A DNA stretch of 14,147 bases from CAZDXV01 sp964648705. GTDB taxonomy: Bacteria > Patescibacteriota > Minisyncoccia > Minisyncoccales > GWA2-38-27. Below the pieces are notes generated by a model. That model searched no databases. It saw only the letters and a list, made by a program, of their open reading frames with translations, and had not been told where the DNA came from. Positions 4,113-11,898 of this stretch are shown one piece after another; position 1 is the stretch's first letter, and each line of letters opens with the position of its first letter. Position numbers and translations under genes: made by a program. The DNA is taken from positions 1-14,147 of the forward strand of contig CAZYOI010000013.1 in the NCBI GenBank assembly GCA_964648705.1. Direction: 5' to 3'.

Positions 4113-6211
4113 AAGAAGAAAAATTCACGCTTAATGTAGAAGGAAAAGAGATAATTGTAGAAAAAAAGAATCTGGCAGAACAAGCCAACGGAAGCGTTTT
4201 CGTCAGATGTGAAGACACCTTAGTAATGGTCACAGCCGTTATGGGAGAAACCAAGGAAGACCTCGGTTTTTTCCCTCTCAAAGTGGAATACGAGGAGAAA
4301 TACTATGCTGCAGGGAAAATAAAGGGCTCCCGCTTTATAAAAAGAGAAGGCAGGCCCTCGGACGAAGCTGTCTGCAACGCCAGACTGATAGACAGGGCAA
4401 TAAGGCCCCAGTTCCCCGAAGGATTTAAAGCGGAAACCCAGGTTATCGCCACAATTTTATCCTGGGACGGAGAAAACGATCCCGACCTTCTCGGCCTCAT
4501 AGGAGCTTCCCTAGCCCTTTCCATTTCAGATATTCCCTGGGGAGGGCCCTTAAGTTGCCTGAGAGTGGGCAGAAAAGACGGAGAATACATTATCAACCCT
4601 ACTTATAAAGAAAAAGAGGAAAGCGACCTGAATATGGTTTTTGCGGCAACTCTAAAGGGAGGAAAGCTTTTAATCAACATGATGGAGGGAGATTTTGAAG
4701 AAACAGAAGAGAAGGATGTAATGGAAGCTTACTCCAAAGCAGAAAAAGCCCTAAAGGAAATAGTTGAGTTCCAGGAAGAAATCAAAAAGAAAATAGGGAA
4801 AGAAAAGGCTTCTTTCAAGCCCCTCTCTTTTCCCGAACTGGACAAAGAGATAAAAGGGCTTCTTGAGGGAAAACTGGAAAAAGCCCTTTTCCAGGAAGAT
4901 AAGATTAAAAGATCTGAAGAGATGGAAAAGCTGAAAGAGGAAATCTCCTCTTTTATTGAAGAAAAATACCCGGAGGAAAAAGAAAAGGCAAACTATTCTT
5001 TCGATCTTTTAGATAAAGAAACCGATAGATTGATCCATGAAAATGTTATACAATCAAACAAGAGAGCTGACGGCAGAAAACTGGACAAGGTCAGGGAATT
5101 GGAGTGCCAGACAGGCCTTATCCCCAGAGCCCACGGATCCGGCTTATTCTGCAGGGGCAGAACCAAAGCTCTCTCTATTTTAACCTTGGGCTCGCCGGGA
5201 GAAAGCCAGCTTTTAGAAGGCATGGAGATTGTGGGAAAGAAGCGCTTTATGCATCATTACAACTTCCCTCCTTACTCTGCAGGAGAAGCAAAACCCTTAA
5301 GAGGGCCGGGCAGGAGAGAGATCGGACACGGCAGCCTGGTTGAAAGAGCCCTTCTTCCCGTTGTTCCGGAAATTGAGCATTTTCCCTACACCATCAGAAT
5401 TGTAACTGAAATACTCTCTTCAAACGGATCCACCTCTATGGCTTCCGTATCCAGTTGCTCTCTGGCTTTGATGGACGCCGGAATCCCCGTTAAAAAGCCC
5501 GTTGCCGGCATAGCTATGGGGCTTATTCTAGACGACAAAGGAGAATACAAGCTCTTAACGGACATCCAAGGACCGGAAGACCATCACGGAGATATGGACT
5601 TTAAGGCGGCCGGAACCAAGCAAGGGATTACAGCTATTCAAATGGATGTTAAAATAGATGGTATAACAGGAGAGATAATGGAAAAAACCCTTGAGGGAGC
5701 CAAAAAAGCCCGAATGACAATACTGGAGACTATGGAGAAGACTCTGGCAAAGCCTAGAGAAAACCTTTCTCCTTATGCCCCGAAAATCCTGATTATAGAG
5801 ATAAAACCGGAAAAGATAGGAAATGTTATAGGGCCTGGAGGAAAGATTATAAACGAAATTATAGACGAGACCGGAGCTGAAATAGACATTGAAGACTCCG
5901 GCAAGGTCTTTGTAACAGCAGAAAAGAAAGAAGACGCCGAAAAAGCCCTGGAAAGGATAAAGAACCTGACCAGAGAAGTCCAGGAAGGAGAGGTTTTCCA
6001 AGGAGAAGTAACTAAAATTGTAGATTTTGGAGCTTTTGTAAGATTGTTTCCCGGCCAGGAGGGCTTAATCCATATTTCCAAACTGGCTCCGGGCAGAGTG
6101 AACAAAGTAAGAGATGTGGTCAATGTAGGAGATAAGGTCCCGGTAAAAGTTCTCTCTGTTAACGAACAGGGCAAAATAGATCTCATTTTATTAAAAGACA
6201 AAAATAAATAG
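4109..6211 (+). CDS. pnp: Polyribonucleotide nucleotidyltransferase (PNPase)
   Basis: A phosphate-dependent 3'-5' exoribonuclease acting as a trimer in mRNA decay. The 700 aa match the usual length. Order of domains: first RNase PH domain (about 1-145), helical linker, second RNase PH domain starting near RADGR (319-323), KH domain with GPGG at 575-578, and S1 domain from about 625 to the end (GEVTKIVDFGAFV, EGLIHISKL). Catalytic residues are present in GPEDHHGDMDFK: D491, D497 and K499 correspond to E. coli D486, D492 and K494. The phosphate-site motif around SSNGSTSMASV is also intact. The ATG overlaps the stop of the NYN gene. No clear Shine-Dalgarno is present, fitting coupled translation. 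The stop is TAG. Confidence 0.97.
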   Translation: MKEEKFTLNVEGKEIIVEKKNLAEQANGSVFVRCEDTLVMVTAVMGETKEDLGFFPLKVEYEEKYYAAGKIKGSRFIKREGRPSDEAVCNARLIDRAIRPQFPEGFKAETQVIATILSWDGENDPDLLGLIGASLALSISDIPWGGPLSCLRVGRKDGEYIINPTYKEKEESDLNMVFAATLKGGKLLINMMEGDFEETEEKDVMEAYSKAEKALKEIVEFQEEIKKKIGKEKASFKPLSFPELDKEIKGLLEGKLEKALFQEDKIKRSEEMEKLKEEISSFIEEKYPEEKEKANYSFDLLDKETDRLIHENVIQSNKRADGRKLDKVRELECQTGLIPRAHGSGLFCRGRTKALSILTLGSPGESQLLEGMEIVGKKRFMHHYNFPPYSAGEAKPLRGPGRREIGHGSLVERALLPVVPEIEHFPYTIRIVTEILSSNGSTSMASVSSCSLALMDAGIPVKKPVAGIAMGLILDDKGEYKLLTDIQGPEDHHGDMDFKAAGTKQGITAIQMDVKIDGITGEIMEKTLEGAKKARMTILETMEKTLAKPRENLSPYAPKILIIEIKPEKIGNVIGPGGKIINEIIDETGAEIDIEDSGKVFVTAEKKEDAEKALERIKNLTREVQEGEVFQGEVTKIVDFGAFVRLFPGQEGLIHISKLAPGRVNKVRDVVNVGDKVPVKVLSVNEQGKIDLILLKDKNK

Positions 6212-6221
6212 AGCTAAATAT

Positions 6222-7646
6222 ATGGCCCAAACAAACAACAAAAATATCCATACAATGAAAAAGGATATTGAAAGGGCTAAACAGGGAAAACCTCCAAAGG
6301 AAGAAAAACCCGAGGTAGATTTAGAAGAAATTAAAAAAGAACAAGCCAAGAAAGAGAAGGCAAAAGAAGAAACAGAGAAGAGAACCGAAGAAGAAAGGAA
6401 AGAAAAGAGGATGAAAGAGGAAGAAGAGGCCAAGAAAAAAGCAGAGGAAAGAAAGAAAACGGAGGAAGAGGCCAAGAAAAAAGCTGAGGAAGAGTGGAGG
6501 GAAAGAAAGGAAGAGGAGGCCAAGAGGAAAGCAGAAGAAAGCAGAAGAAAGGAAGAAGAAAGGAAGAAAACGGAAGAAGAGGCCAAGAGGAAAGCTGAGG
6601 AAGAGTGGAGGAAAAGAGAAGAGGAGAGAAAGAGAAAAGATCCAAAATACCAAAAAAAGATCCTTTCAGAAAAGAAAGAGGAAATAGAGCAAAAAGAAAA
6701 AGAACTTAAAAACAAGCTCCAAGAGCTTTCTGACAAAAAAAATCCCATTTCAGAAGAAAGGGAGGGTTTTCAGAAAGAAATAGAAAACACTAAGACAAAG
6801 TTTGAGGCCATTTCCAAAAGAGAGGAAAAGCTTGAAGAGAAATTGAGAAAGCTTGAAGAGGAAGAAAAGAAAGCTGCCGACGAAAGGAAAAAGAGAAAAA
6901 TAGAGAAAGAGAGGTGGAAGCTTGAAGAGAAAAGAAGAGGGCAGGAAGAAAAAAGATGGCCCTGGGACAAAAAGATATCAGAGAACCAGGCAAAAATAAA
7001 GGGGTTGGACGAGAAGCTAGAAGAGATAAAGAAAGAAGAAGCTAAGATTCAAGAAGAGGCCAGTCAGCTAGAGGAAGAAAAAAGAGAGACAGACCTCCAA
7101 ATAGAGAAGATGGAGTTAAAGACAAAACAGAAAAGGATGGAAGAGGTCAAATCCTCTCTTCTAGAAGAAAAAGAAAAAGCCCAAGAAAAGCTCCAACAAT
7201 TAAGCCGCTCCCTGGAAAAAACGAAAGAAGGAGAAAAGCAAATAGAAGAGGATAAAAGATTAGTAGAAGAGGAAGAAGAAATAACAGAAGACCTTAAAGA
7301 AAAACAGAAACTGGAAAAAGAAAGATGGGAAATAGAGAAAAAAAGAAAAGAAAAAGAAAAAGAGAGATGGGATCTGGAAAACCAGAAGAATCAGGCAGAA
7401 AAAAGAATCAAGGATACAGAAAAAAGAAGGCAGGATATTTTAGAGCAGGCAGCCGGCATTGTAGACAGAATAAAAGAAATAGACAACGCCTTATCCGGAG
7501 AGCCCAAAGAGGAACAAGAAGAGCCGAAAGAAGCGAAAGAGCCGGAGAAGCCGAAAGAAAAGCCTCAAGAAGCTAAAAAGGAGGAAAAAGAGGAGCCGAA
7601 AGAAAAGGATTCCCCTGATCTCTCTGACTTAGATTTTAAAATTTAA
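6222..7646 (+). CDS. Long K/E-rich coiled-coil (single alpha-helix) protein
   Basis: A 474-aa protein made almost wholly of Glu, Lys and Arg, with no signal peptide and no membrane segment. A short N-terminal part (MAQTNNKNIHTMKKDIERA) is the only conserved-looking piece. Residues of about 30-140 are an uninterrupted E/K/R helix with a near-exact 19-residue repeat (ERKKTEEEAK... to ...EEEWR) at nt 6450-6506 and 6561-6617, offset by 37 codons. About 140-425 is coiled coil with heptad-like patterns and ERWxLExKR motifs recurring at several places. The tail is Pro/Glu/Lys-rich and ends in acidic SDLDFKI. It starts 10 nt after pnp and lies 10 nt before the peptidoglycan-binding gene, so it is in the same operon. 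It may be a cytoskeletal, spacer or scaffold protein. The extreme composition makes homology claims unsafe and no function is assigned. Confidence 0.8.
   Translation: MAQTNNKNIHTMKKDIERAKQGKPPKEEKPEVDLEEIKKEQAKKEKAKEETEKRTEEERKEKRMKEEEEAKKKAEERKKTEEEAKKKAEEEWRERKEEEAKRKAEESRRKEEERKKTEEEAKRKAEEEWRKREEERKRKDPKYQKKILSEKKEEIEQKEKELKNKLQELSDKKNPISEEREGFQKEIENTKTKFEAISKREEKLEEKLRKLEEEEKKAADERKKRKIEKERWKLEEKRRGQEEKRWPWDKKISENQAKIKGLDEKLEEIKKEEAKIQEEASQLEEEKRETDLQIEKMELKTKQKRMEEVKSSLLEEKEKAQEKLQQLSRSLEKTKEGEKQIEEDKRLVEEEEEITEDLKEKQKLEKERWEIEKKRKEKEKERWDLENQKNQAEKRIKDTEKRRQDILEQAAGIVDRIKEIDNALSGEPKEEQEEPKEAKEPEKPKEKPQEAKKEEKEEPKEKDSPDLSDLDFKI
6450..6617 (+). repeat. Internal repeat in the coiled-coil gene (57-nt unit, 111-nt offset)
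   Basis: Two near-identical 57-nt copies at 6450-6506 and 6561-6617 encode the same 19-residue segment (R-K-K-T-E-E-E-A-K ... E-E-E-W-R) with a few silent or conservative changes. The in-frame 37-codon offset suggests recent internal duplication. Confidence 0.7.
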
Positions 7647-7656
7647 CCATCAAGCA

Positions 7657-9477
7657 ATGGGAATAGCAGAATCAATAAAAAGAGCCAGGGAAAGAGGGTT
7701 TAAAGATGAAAAAATACTAGAGGAAATAATCAGAGAAAATCCTTCCAAAAAAGAGGGCCTGGAAAAAGCTTTAAAAAGAGGGGTCTCTCACACCCAGATT
7801 CTAGAGGAGATAATCGAACAGAATAAAGCCGAAGAACCGGAAGGGACAGAAACGAGAATAAGCAAAGCAAAAGAAAGATTGAAATCCCTGAAAAGCAAAA
7901 CCGAAAAGAAGATAAAAGAAACAGCTCCCGTTCCTCCTCCAAAAGAGGAACCTTCTCCCGCTCCCTCTCTTTCTTTTAAAAGACCTTCTCCCAAGAAAGA
8001 AGCAGAAAAAAAAGCTCCTAAGCCTGCAGAAAAGCCCCGGGAAGAGAAAGCTCCTCCTTTTGTCCGCCCTCTCCCCAAAAAACCTTCTTTAAGAGAAAAA
8101 CTATGGGTGAGAATAGTTGTTTTCTGTTTAATCCTGGTTGTTTTAGCCGGGACAGCAAGTTTTTGGTACTGGTACTTTAAGGTAAGGCCAGAACCCTCTA
8201 TAGGATGCGGGGCAGACAGCGACTGCCCGGCAGGTTTTGTCTGCGGTTCGGAGGGATTATGCAAAGAGGCTCCGCCGCTCCAGCAATGCAGCAAAGATGC
8301 GGACTGCGATGCCGGCTTTTACTGCAGCGAGGGTGTTTGCCTGAAAGAAAAAGAAGAGATAGCAGCTCCTCTTGCTCTTTTCCCTGTTTCAGAGAAAAGA
8401 ACCCTGGAGATAGCCAGCTTGAATGAAGTTGAAGACCTTCTCTCCCAAACCTTTCAGGAGTTTTTGGACACAGGAACCTTTAAAAGAATAATCTTCAAAA
8501 ACACTTCAGAAGATAAGTTTTTGGGCATAAAAGATTTCTTTGGCGCTTTAGAGATAAGGGTTCCAGATAATATCTATCCTGTCATAGAAGACGACTTCAA
8601 TTTATTTGTCTATTCTCAGCCCCAGGGAAACAGAATCGGTTTTGTTGTAGAAGTAAAAGACAAAGAAAACCTGGAAAATATTCTTTTATCCCGAGAATCA
8701 AGCTTAAAAGAAGACTTCAAGCCCCTCTTTTCTCTGATGATAGAAGACAAGCCTCCCGTGGTCAGCTACTTTAGAAATGCTGGCCAGCTGCCAGGATATG
8801 TCGGACACAATTTCAGATACCAAACCTTAAACAGAAACGACGTAGGTATTTGCTATCTCGTCTCAAACAACTATTTTATCTTTACCAGTTCCTATAACAG
8901 CATGGAACAGGCAATAGAAAAACTGGGCATCCCGGGACCGACAGTAGAACTGACCAAAGACCTTGAATACGGAGACAGAGGGTACGAGGTAGAGGTTCTC
9001 CAGACCTGGCTGGCCCAAGACGCTGCCGTTTATTCCAGGGGCCTGGTTACAGGATATTACGGACCCTTGACTACTCAAGCTGTAACTAAATTCCAGGAAA
9101 AATACGCTTCTGAGGTTTTAGCTCCCCAAGGCAGAGTGAAGGGCACGGGAAAAGCGGGAGAATACACAAGAGTAAAGCTTAACGAACTCTACGGAGAATC
9201 AGGAGCTATTCCTCTCAGGCCGGAAATTACCAAGGATCTAAGGTACGGAGACCACGGAGACGAAGTAAGGCTGCTCCAGAAATGGCTGGCTCAAGAGCCC
9301 AATGTATACGAGGAAAAGATAATCAGCGGCTGGTTCGGGCCTCTGACCCAGCGGGCTGTTATCAACTTCCAGAACAAGTATAAATCCGAGATATTAGATC
9401 CTCAGGGGCTTTCTGAAGGATCTGGCATTGTTGACAGCTGGACCAAAAAGAAACTAAACGAACTATACGGAAGATGA
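7657..9477 (+). CDS. Single-pass membrane protein with two external peptidoglycan-binding domains
   Basis: A 606-aa protein. Residues 1-60 hold two similar helical repeats (RERGFKDEKILEEI and LKRGVSHTQILEEI). A Lys/Pro/Glu-rich linker leads to a membrane helix at about 151-174 (VRIVVFCLILVVL). Positive charge before the helix predicts the N-terminus inside. Outside come two Cys-rich modules with Cx5Cx5Cx5C (C184, C190, C196, C202) and Cx5Cx5Cx4C (C211, C217, C223, C228), each likely to form two disulfides. A domain I do not recognise covers about 240-425. Two tandem peptidoglycan-binding type 1 domains follow (432-514 and 524-605; KDLxYGDxGxEVxxLQxWLAQ, GxxGPLTxxAVxxFQ, LNELYG). It probably ties the cytoplasmic membrane to the cell wall. 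It follows the coiled-coil gene by 10 nt and overlaps the next gene (ATGA at 9474-9477). The ATG at 7657 has no clear Shine-Dalgarno. Confidence 0.85.
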   Translation: MGIAESIKRARERGFKDEKILEEIIRENPSKKEGLEKALKRGVSHTQILEEIIEQNKAEEPEGTETRISKAKERLKSLKSKTEKKIKETAPVPPPKEEPSPAPSLSFKRPSPKKEAEKKAPKPAEKPREEKAPPFVRPLPKKPSLREKLWVRIVVFCLILVVLAGTASFWYWYFKVRPEPSIGCGADSDCPAGFVCGSEGLCKEAPPLQQCSKDADCDAGFYCSEGVCLKEKEEIAAPLALFPVSEKRTLEIASLNEVEDLLSQTFQEFLDTGTFKRIIFKNTSEDKFLGIKDFFGALEIRVPDNIYPVIEDDFNLFVYSQPQGNRIGFVVEVKDKENLENILLSRESSLKEDFKPLFSLMIEDKPPVVSYFRNAGQLPGYVGHNFRYQTLNRNDVGICYLVSNNYFIFTSSYNSMEQAIEKLGIPGPTVELTKDLEYGDRGYEVEVLQTWLAQDAAVYSRGLVTGYYGPLTTQAVTKFQEKYASEVLAPQGRVKGTGKAGEYTRVKLNELYGESGAIPLRPEITKDLRYGDHGDEVRLLQKWLAQEPNVYEEKIISGWFGPLTQRAVINFQNKYKSEILDPQGLSEGSGIVDSWTKKKLNELYGR

Positions 9478-9842
9478 AAAAAAGCTTAGAAAAGGAGCTG
9501 AAGGAAAAGCTGGAAAAAGAAAAGGAAGTTCTGGAGACAGACCTAAAAAGCTTCGCCTCCAAAGACAAGAAGCTTGAAGGGGACTGGGATACAAAATTCC
9601 CCGAAGTAGACAGCGGAGTCGGAGGCCAGGCTTTAGAAGACGCAGCAGACCAGGTTGAAGAGTACGCCACCCTTCTGCCTATAGAGCACAGCCTGGAAAT
9701 ACGCCTCCAAAAAGTGAACAAGGCTTTAGAGAAGATAAAGAAGGGAAAATACGGCAAATGCGAAAGCTGCGGCAAAAAAATAGAAGAGAAAAGACTGAAG
9801 TCCTATCCTGAAGCGGAAATGTGCGAGAAATGCTCTAAATAG
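9474..9842 (+). CDS. TraR/DksA-family C4 zinc-finger protein
   Basis: A 122-aa protein with an N-terminal charged helix, a middle part (DTKFPEVDSG..DAADQVEEYAT) and a C-terminal zinc finger CESC...CEKC (C96, C99, C117, C120) preceded by ALEKIKKGKYGKCESCG, the hallmark of TraR/DksA proteins. Family members bind the secondary channel of RNA polymerase and adjust initiation, often with ppGpp. Patescibacteria carry many short forms of uncertain role. Two acidic residues at a coiled-coil tip, as in DksA, are not clearly identified, so a true DksA function is not claimed. Start overlaps the stop of the preceding gene, so it is the last gene of the operon. Stop TAG is followed by a terminator. Confidence 0.88.
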   Translation: MKKSLEKELKEKLEKEKEVLETDLKSFASKDKKLEGDWDTKFPEVDSGVGGQALEDAADQVEEYATLLPIEHSLEIRLQKVNKALEKIKKGKYGKCESCGKKIEEKRLKSYPEAEMCEKCSK

Positions 9843-9850
9843 AAGAAAGC

Positions 9851-9878
9851 AAAAAGCGCTTCCTAGAGGCGCTTTTTT
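9851..9878. terminator. Bidirectional terminator between convergent genes
   Basis: AAAAAGCGC (9851-9859) and GCGCTTTTT (9869-9877) form a 9-bp stem with a 9-nt loop. T-runs on the plus side and A-runs (T on the minus strand) on the other serve both the rpsO-to-zinc-finger operon and the leftward M23 gene, which stops at 9889. Confidence 0.85.
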
Positions 9879-9888
9879 CTATTATTCC

Positions 9889-10920
9889 CTATTTCGCAAA
9901 AGGATTGGTTCCTCCTCTGACGTCAAAGTGAACATGGCATCCCGTAGAAATTCCAGACCCGGGCATTCCCGGAGCTCCTCCCATCAAAGCTATCCTTTCT
10001 CCCTGGGAAACCTTCTGGCCGGGGCTTACCAAAGCTTTCTGAATGTGGCCGTACATAGTAACTACTCCGTTAGGATGCAGTATAGTAACGTAGTTTCCGG
10101 CTCCTCCGTTCCATCCGTATCTCGCTCTCTGGACTGTCCCTCCGGCAGCCGCCCTTACAGGATCTCCGCAGTTTCCGGCAAAGTCTATGGCATTATACCA
10201 GTGAAGGCCCTGGGAGATATAGCAGGCAGAGTGGGGACAGATAAAGTAGCTTGAAGCGATAGGAGTAGTTTCCGGCTTTCTGTCGTACTGAGTAACCGTC
10301 TTCGGTATTTCCCCTCCGGGAACAACAAGGATATCCCCTATGTAGATATCGTTCTTATTGTTCAGCTCGTTGAAAGCCACTATTTCTTCTGTCTTGCCCT
10401 GGTAGGTTTCTGCTATCTGGCCTATGGTATCTCCTTTTTTAACATGGTAGATAACGCCTGTGATAGGAGGAATAATTAATTCGTCTCCGGGCTGGATGAC
10501 AGAAGAGCTTTTTAGGTCGTTGGCCCAGAGAATGGTCTTTAAGGAAATATCAAACTTCTCAGCCAGAGAAGAAAGGGTGTCTCCTTCTTCAACAAGATAC
10601 TCTTTTATCTCTTTTCTTTCAGAAGAGCTGCTCAAGCTTCCCAAGACCTGGGGTTTGACTATAGCGTGGGGAGCGTAGCCCAAAACACTGTTCCCTTGGG
10701 AAAAGACCACATCAGGAGAATCTATAAGAAAGTTCCTGACAGGCTCCGCAAAAACCTTGTCAGAAGAAATACTGCCCGCAGAACTGGCTGTTAAAAAAGA
10801 AAATTCCTTAAAGGGAAGGAATTTTAATACTATGTTTGACCCCAAAACCAAACCGGCAAAAAGAAAGACAGCTAACAGCGCTTTAATACAAAAGGAAGGA
10901 TCAGAGAGAATATCCCCCAA
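9889..10920 (-). CDS. LysM-M23 family envelope peptidase
   Basis: A 343-aa protein with a hydrophobic anchor or signal segment (about 12-33). Two LysM domains bind peptidoglycan (about 107-152, EEGDTLSSLAEKF; and 157-201, KKGDTIGQIAE). A C-terminal M23 metallopeptidase domain (about 230-343) would cut peptide cross-links outside the membrane. Zinc ligands are likely H240, D246 (GLHWYNAIDF), H292 (YGHI) and the HVH at 329-331. H240 and D246 are five residues apart rather than the canonical three. The start used is TTG at 10918-10920. An open frame continues upstream for about 19 codons to a TAA, encoding basic residues (RRLLSRIRKAG) but no ATG, so the true start may be a non-ATG codon further up. 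AAGGAA lies about 13 nt before the TTG. The stop TAG faces the zinc-finger gene. Confidence 0.9.
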   Translation of the reverse strand: MGDILSDPSFCIKALLAVFLFAGLVLGSNIVLKFLPFKEFSFLTASSAGSISSDKVFAEPVRNFLIDSPDVVFSQGNSVLGYAPHAIVKPQVLGSLSSSSERKEIKEYLVEEGDTLSSLAEKFDISLKTILWANDLKSSSVIQPGDELIIPPITGVIYHVKKGDTIGQIAETYQGKTEEIVAFNELNNKNDIYIGDILVVPGGEIPKTVTQYDRKPETTPIASSYFICPHSACYISQGLHWYNAIDFAGNCGDPVRAAAGGTVQRARYGWNGGAGNYVTILHPNGVVTMYGHIQKALVSPGQKVSQGERIALMGGAPGMPGSGISTGCHVHFDVRGGTNPFAK

Positions 10921-10996
10921 AGAGAGTCCGGCTTTCCTTATTCTTGATAGTAATCTTCTAGAAATGGTAAAAGGTTAGTTTTTCTATTATTTTCCT

Positions 10997-11025
10997 ATAG
11001 TATATGTATTGGAAAGAAAGGTCAA
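10997..11025 (-). promoter_or_regulatory. Probable promoter of the M23 gene
   Basis: On the minus strand TTGACC (11025-11020) and TACTAT (11002-10997) have a 17-nt spacer. The start would be near 10990, giving a leader of about 70 nt to the TTG codon, unlike the leaderless genes nearby. Confidence 0.5.
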
Positions 11026-11030
11026 GGGCA

Positions 11031-11039
11031 TTATCCACA
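11031..11039 (+). promoter_or_regulatory. Perfect DnaA-box sequence in divergent intergenic region
   Basis: TTATCCACA matches the bacterial DnaA-box consensus exactly. It lies between the divergent M23 and rsmA promoters, just upstream of the M23 -35 box. It could be a DnaA-regulated site or chance. There is no cluster of boxes and no AT-rich unwinding tract that would argue for an origin. Confidence 0.3.
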
Positions 11040-11075
11040 ACTTTTCCCTCTCTGTTTTTAAAGCTAAAAAAGAGA

Positions 11076-11081
11076 TAAAAT
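11076..11081 (+). promoter_or_regulatory. -10 box of rsmA, leaderless layout
   Basis: TAAAAT ends 6 nt before the rsmA ATG at 11088, so the transcript would start at the start codon. No good -35 box is found at 17-18 nt upstream. Confidence 0.4.
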
Positions 11082-11087
11082 GGAAAA

Positions 11088-11879
11088 ATGGACTTAACCT
11101 CAAAAAAGACAATAAAAAAGCTTCTTGGAAAACAGGGCCCCTCTAAAAGGTTGGGACAGAACTTCCTTATAAACAGGAATGTCCTTTCAAAGATAATAGA
11201 CCATTCCAATATTTCGGGAGATATTGTCCTGGAGATAGGGCCTGGCATAGGGGCTTTGACCTTGGAGCTTTCCAAAAAAGCCAAAAAGGTTGTAGCCGTA
11301 GAAAAAGACCCTTTAATGCGCCGGATTTTAGAAAAAACCCTTTCTGATGTCAACAATGTAGATGTTTTAAACAAAGACATCCTTAAAATGGACCTTTCAG
11401 AATGGAAAGAGTATAAGGTAGCATCAAACCTTCCCTACTATATTGTCTCCCCTGTTATCAGAAAGCTTTTGGAAGAATCCTCGCCAAAAGAAATGTTCCT
11501 AATGGCTCAGAAAGAGGTGGCAGAAAGAATTGTTTCTGCCCCTCCTAACATGAGCATCCTTTCTGTCTCTGTCCAGTTTTATTCAGAACCTCAAATACTC
11601 TTTCCTGTCTCCAGGGATTCTTTTTGGCCCAGACCCAAAGTAGACAGCTGTTTTCTAAAGATTACTCCCCGCTTAAAACATAAAATAGACAGAGATTTAT
11701 TCTTTAAAGTTGTAAAGCTTGGCTTCTCCCATCCCAGAAAGCAGCTGGTTAACAACCTTTCTCAAGAGCTTAAAAAAGAAAAAGCAAGAGAAATTCTTTT
11801 AAAAAGCAGCATTGATCTTAAAGCCAGAGCGGAAACCTTGTCTCTTGAAGACTGGGTAAAACTTGCTACTTTGTTTTAA
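11088..11879 (+). CDS. rsmA: 16S rRNA (adenine1518-N6/adenine1519-N6)-dimethyltransferase
   Basis: KsgA/RsmA uses S-adenosylmethionine to dimethylate two adjacent adenines in the 3' terminal hairpin of 16S rRNA during late 30S assembly. The 263 aa are normal length. Motifs: GQNFLIN at 23-29, SAM-binding LEIGPGIGALT at 48-58, acidic E72 (VEKD), D97, catalytic NLPYY at 114-118, and the C-terminal FWPRPKVDS (179-187), HPRKQLVNNL (215-224) and RAETLSLEDW. All key residues are present. An out-of-frame ATG at 11080 is ignored. The gene is divergent from M23. Its 3' end overlaps the promoter of the VirB6-like gene that follows. Confidence 0.97.
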   Translation: MDLTSKKTIKKLLGKQGPSKRLGQNFLINRNVLSKIIDHSNISGDIVLEIGPGIGALTLELSKKAKKVVAVEKDPLMRRILEKTLSDVNNVDVLNKDILKMDLSEWKEYKVASNLPYYIVSPVIRKLLEESSPKEMFLMAQKEVAERIVSAPPNMSILSVSVQFYSEPQILFPVSRDSFWPRPKVDSCFLKITPRLKHKIDRDLFFKVVKLGFSHPRKQLVNNLSQELKKEKAREILLKSSIDLKARAETLSLEDWVKLATLF

Positions 11880-11892
11880 CTTTTGGTATAAT
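11863..11892 (+). promoter_or_regulatory. Promoter of the VirB6-like gene, leaderless layout
   Basis: TTGCTA at 11863-11868, inside the last codons of rsmA, and TATAAT at 11887-11892 are 18 nt apart. The ATG at 11899 lies 6 nt past the -10 box, so the mRNA would begin at the start codon. This supports 11899 over the upstream in-frame TTG at 11863. Confidence 0.6.
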
Positions 11893-11898
11893 AATTTA

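Noticed and set aside
6191..6970. Long open frames on the minus strand with Ser/Phe/Leu-rich products
   Set aside because: They are mirror images of the A/G-rich coiled-coil gene; low-complexity composition keeps the opposite strand free of stops.
11863..11898. Upstream TTG start for the VirB6-like gene
   Set aside because: It overlaps rsmA, would put the promoter inside the gene, and the ATG at 11899 sits right after a perfect -10 box before a proper signal peptide.
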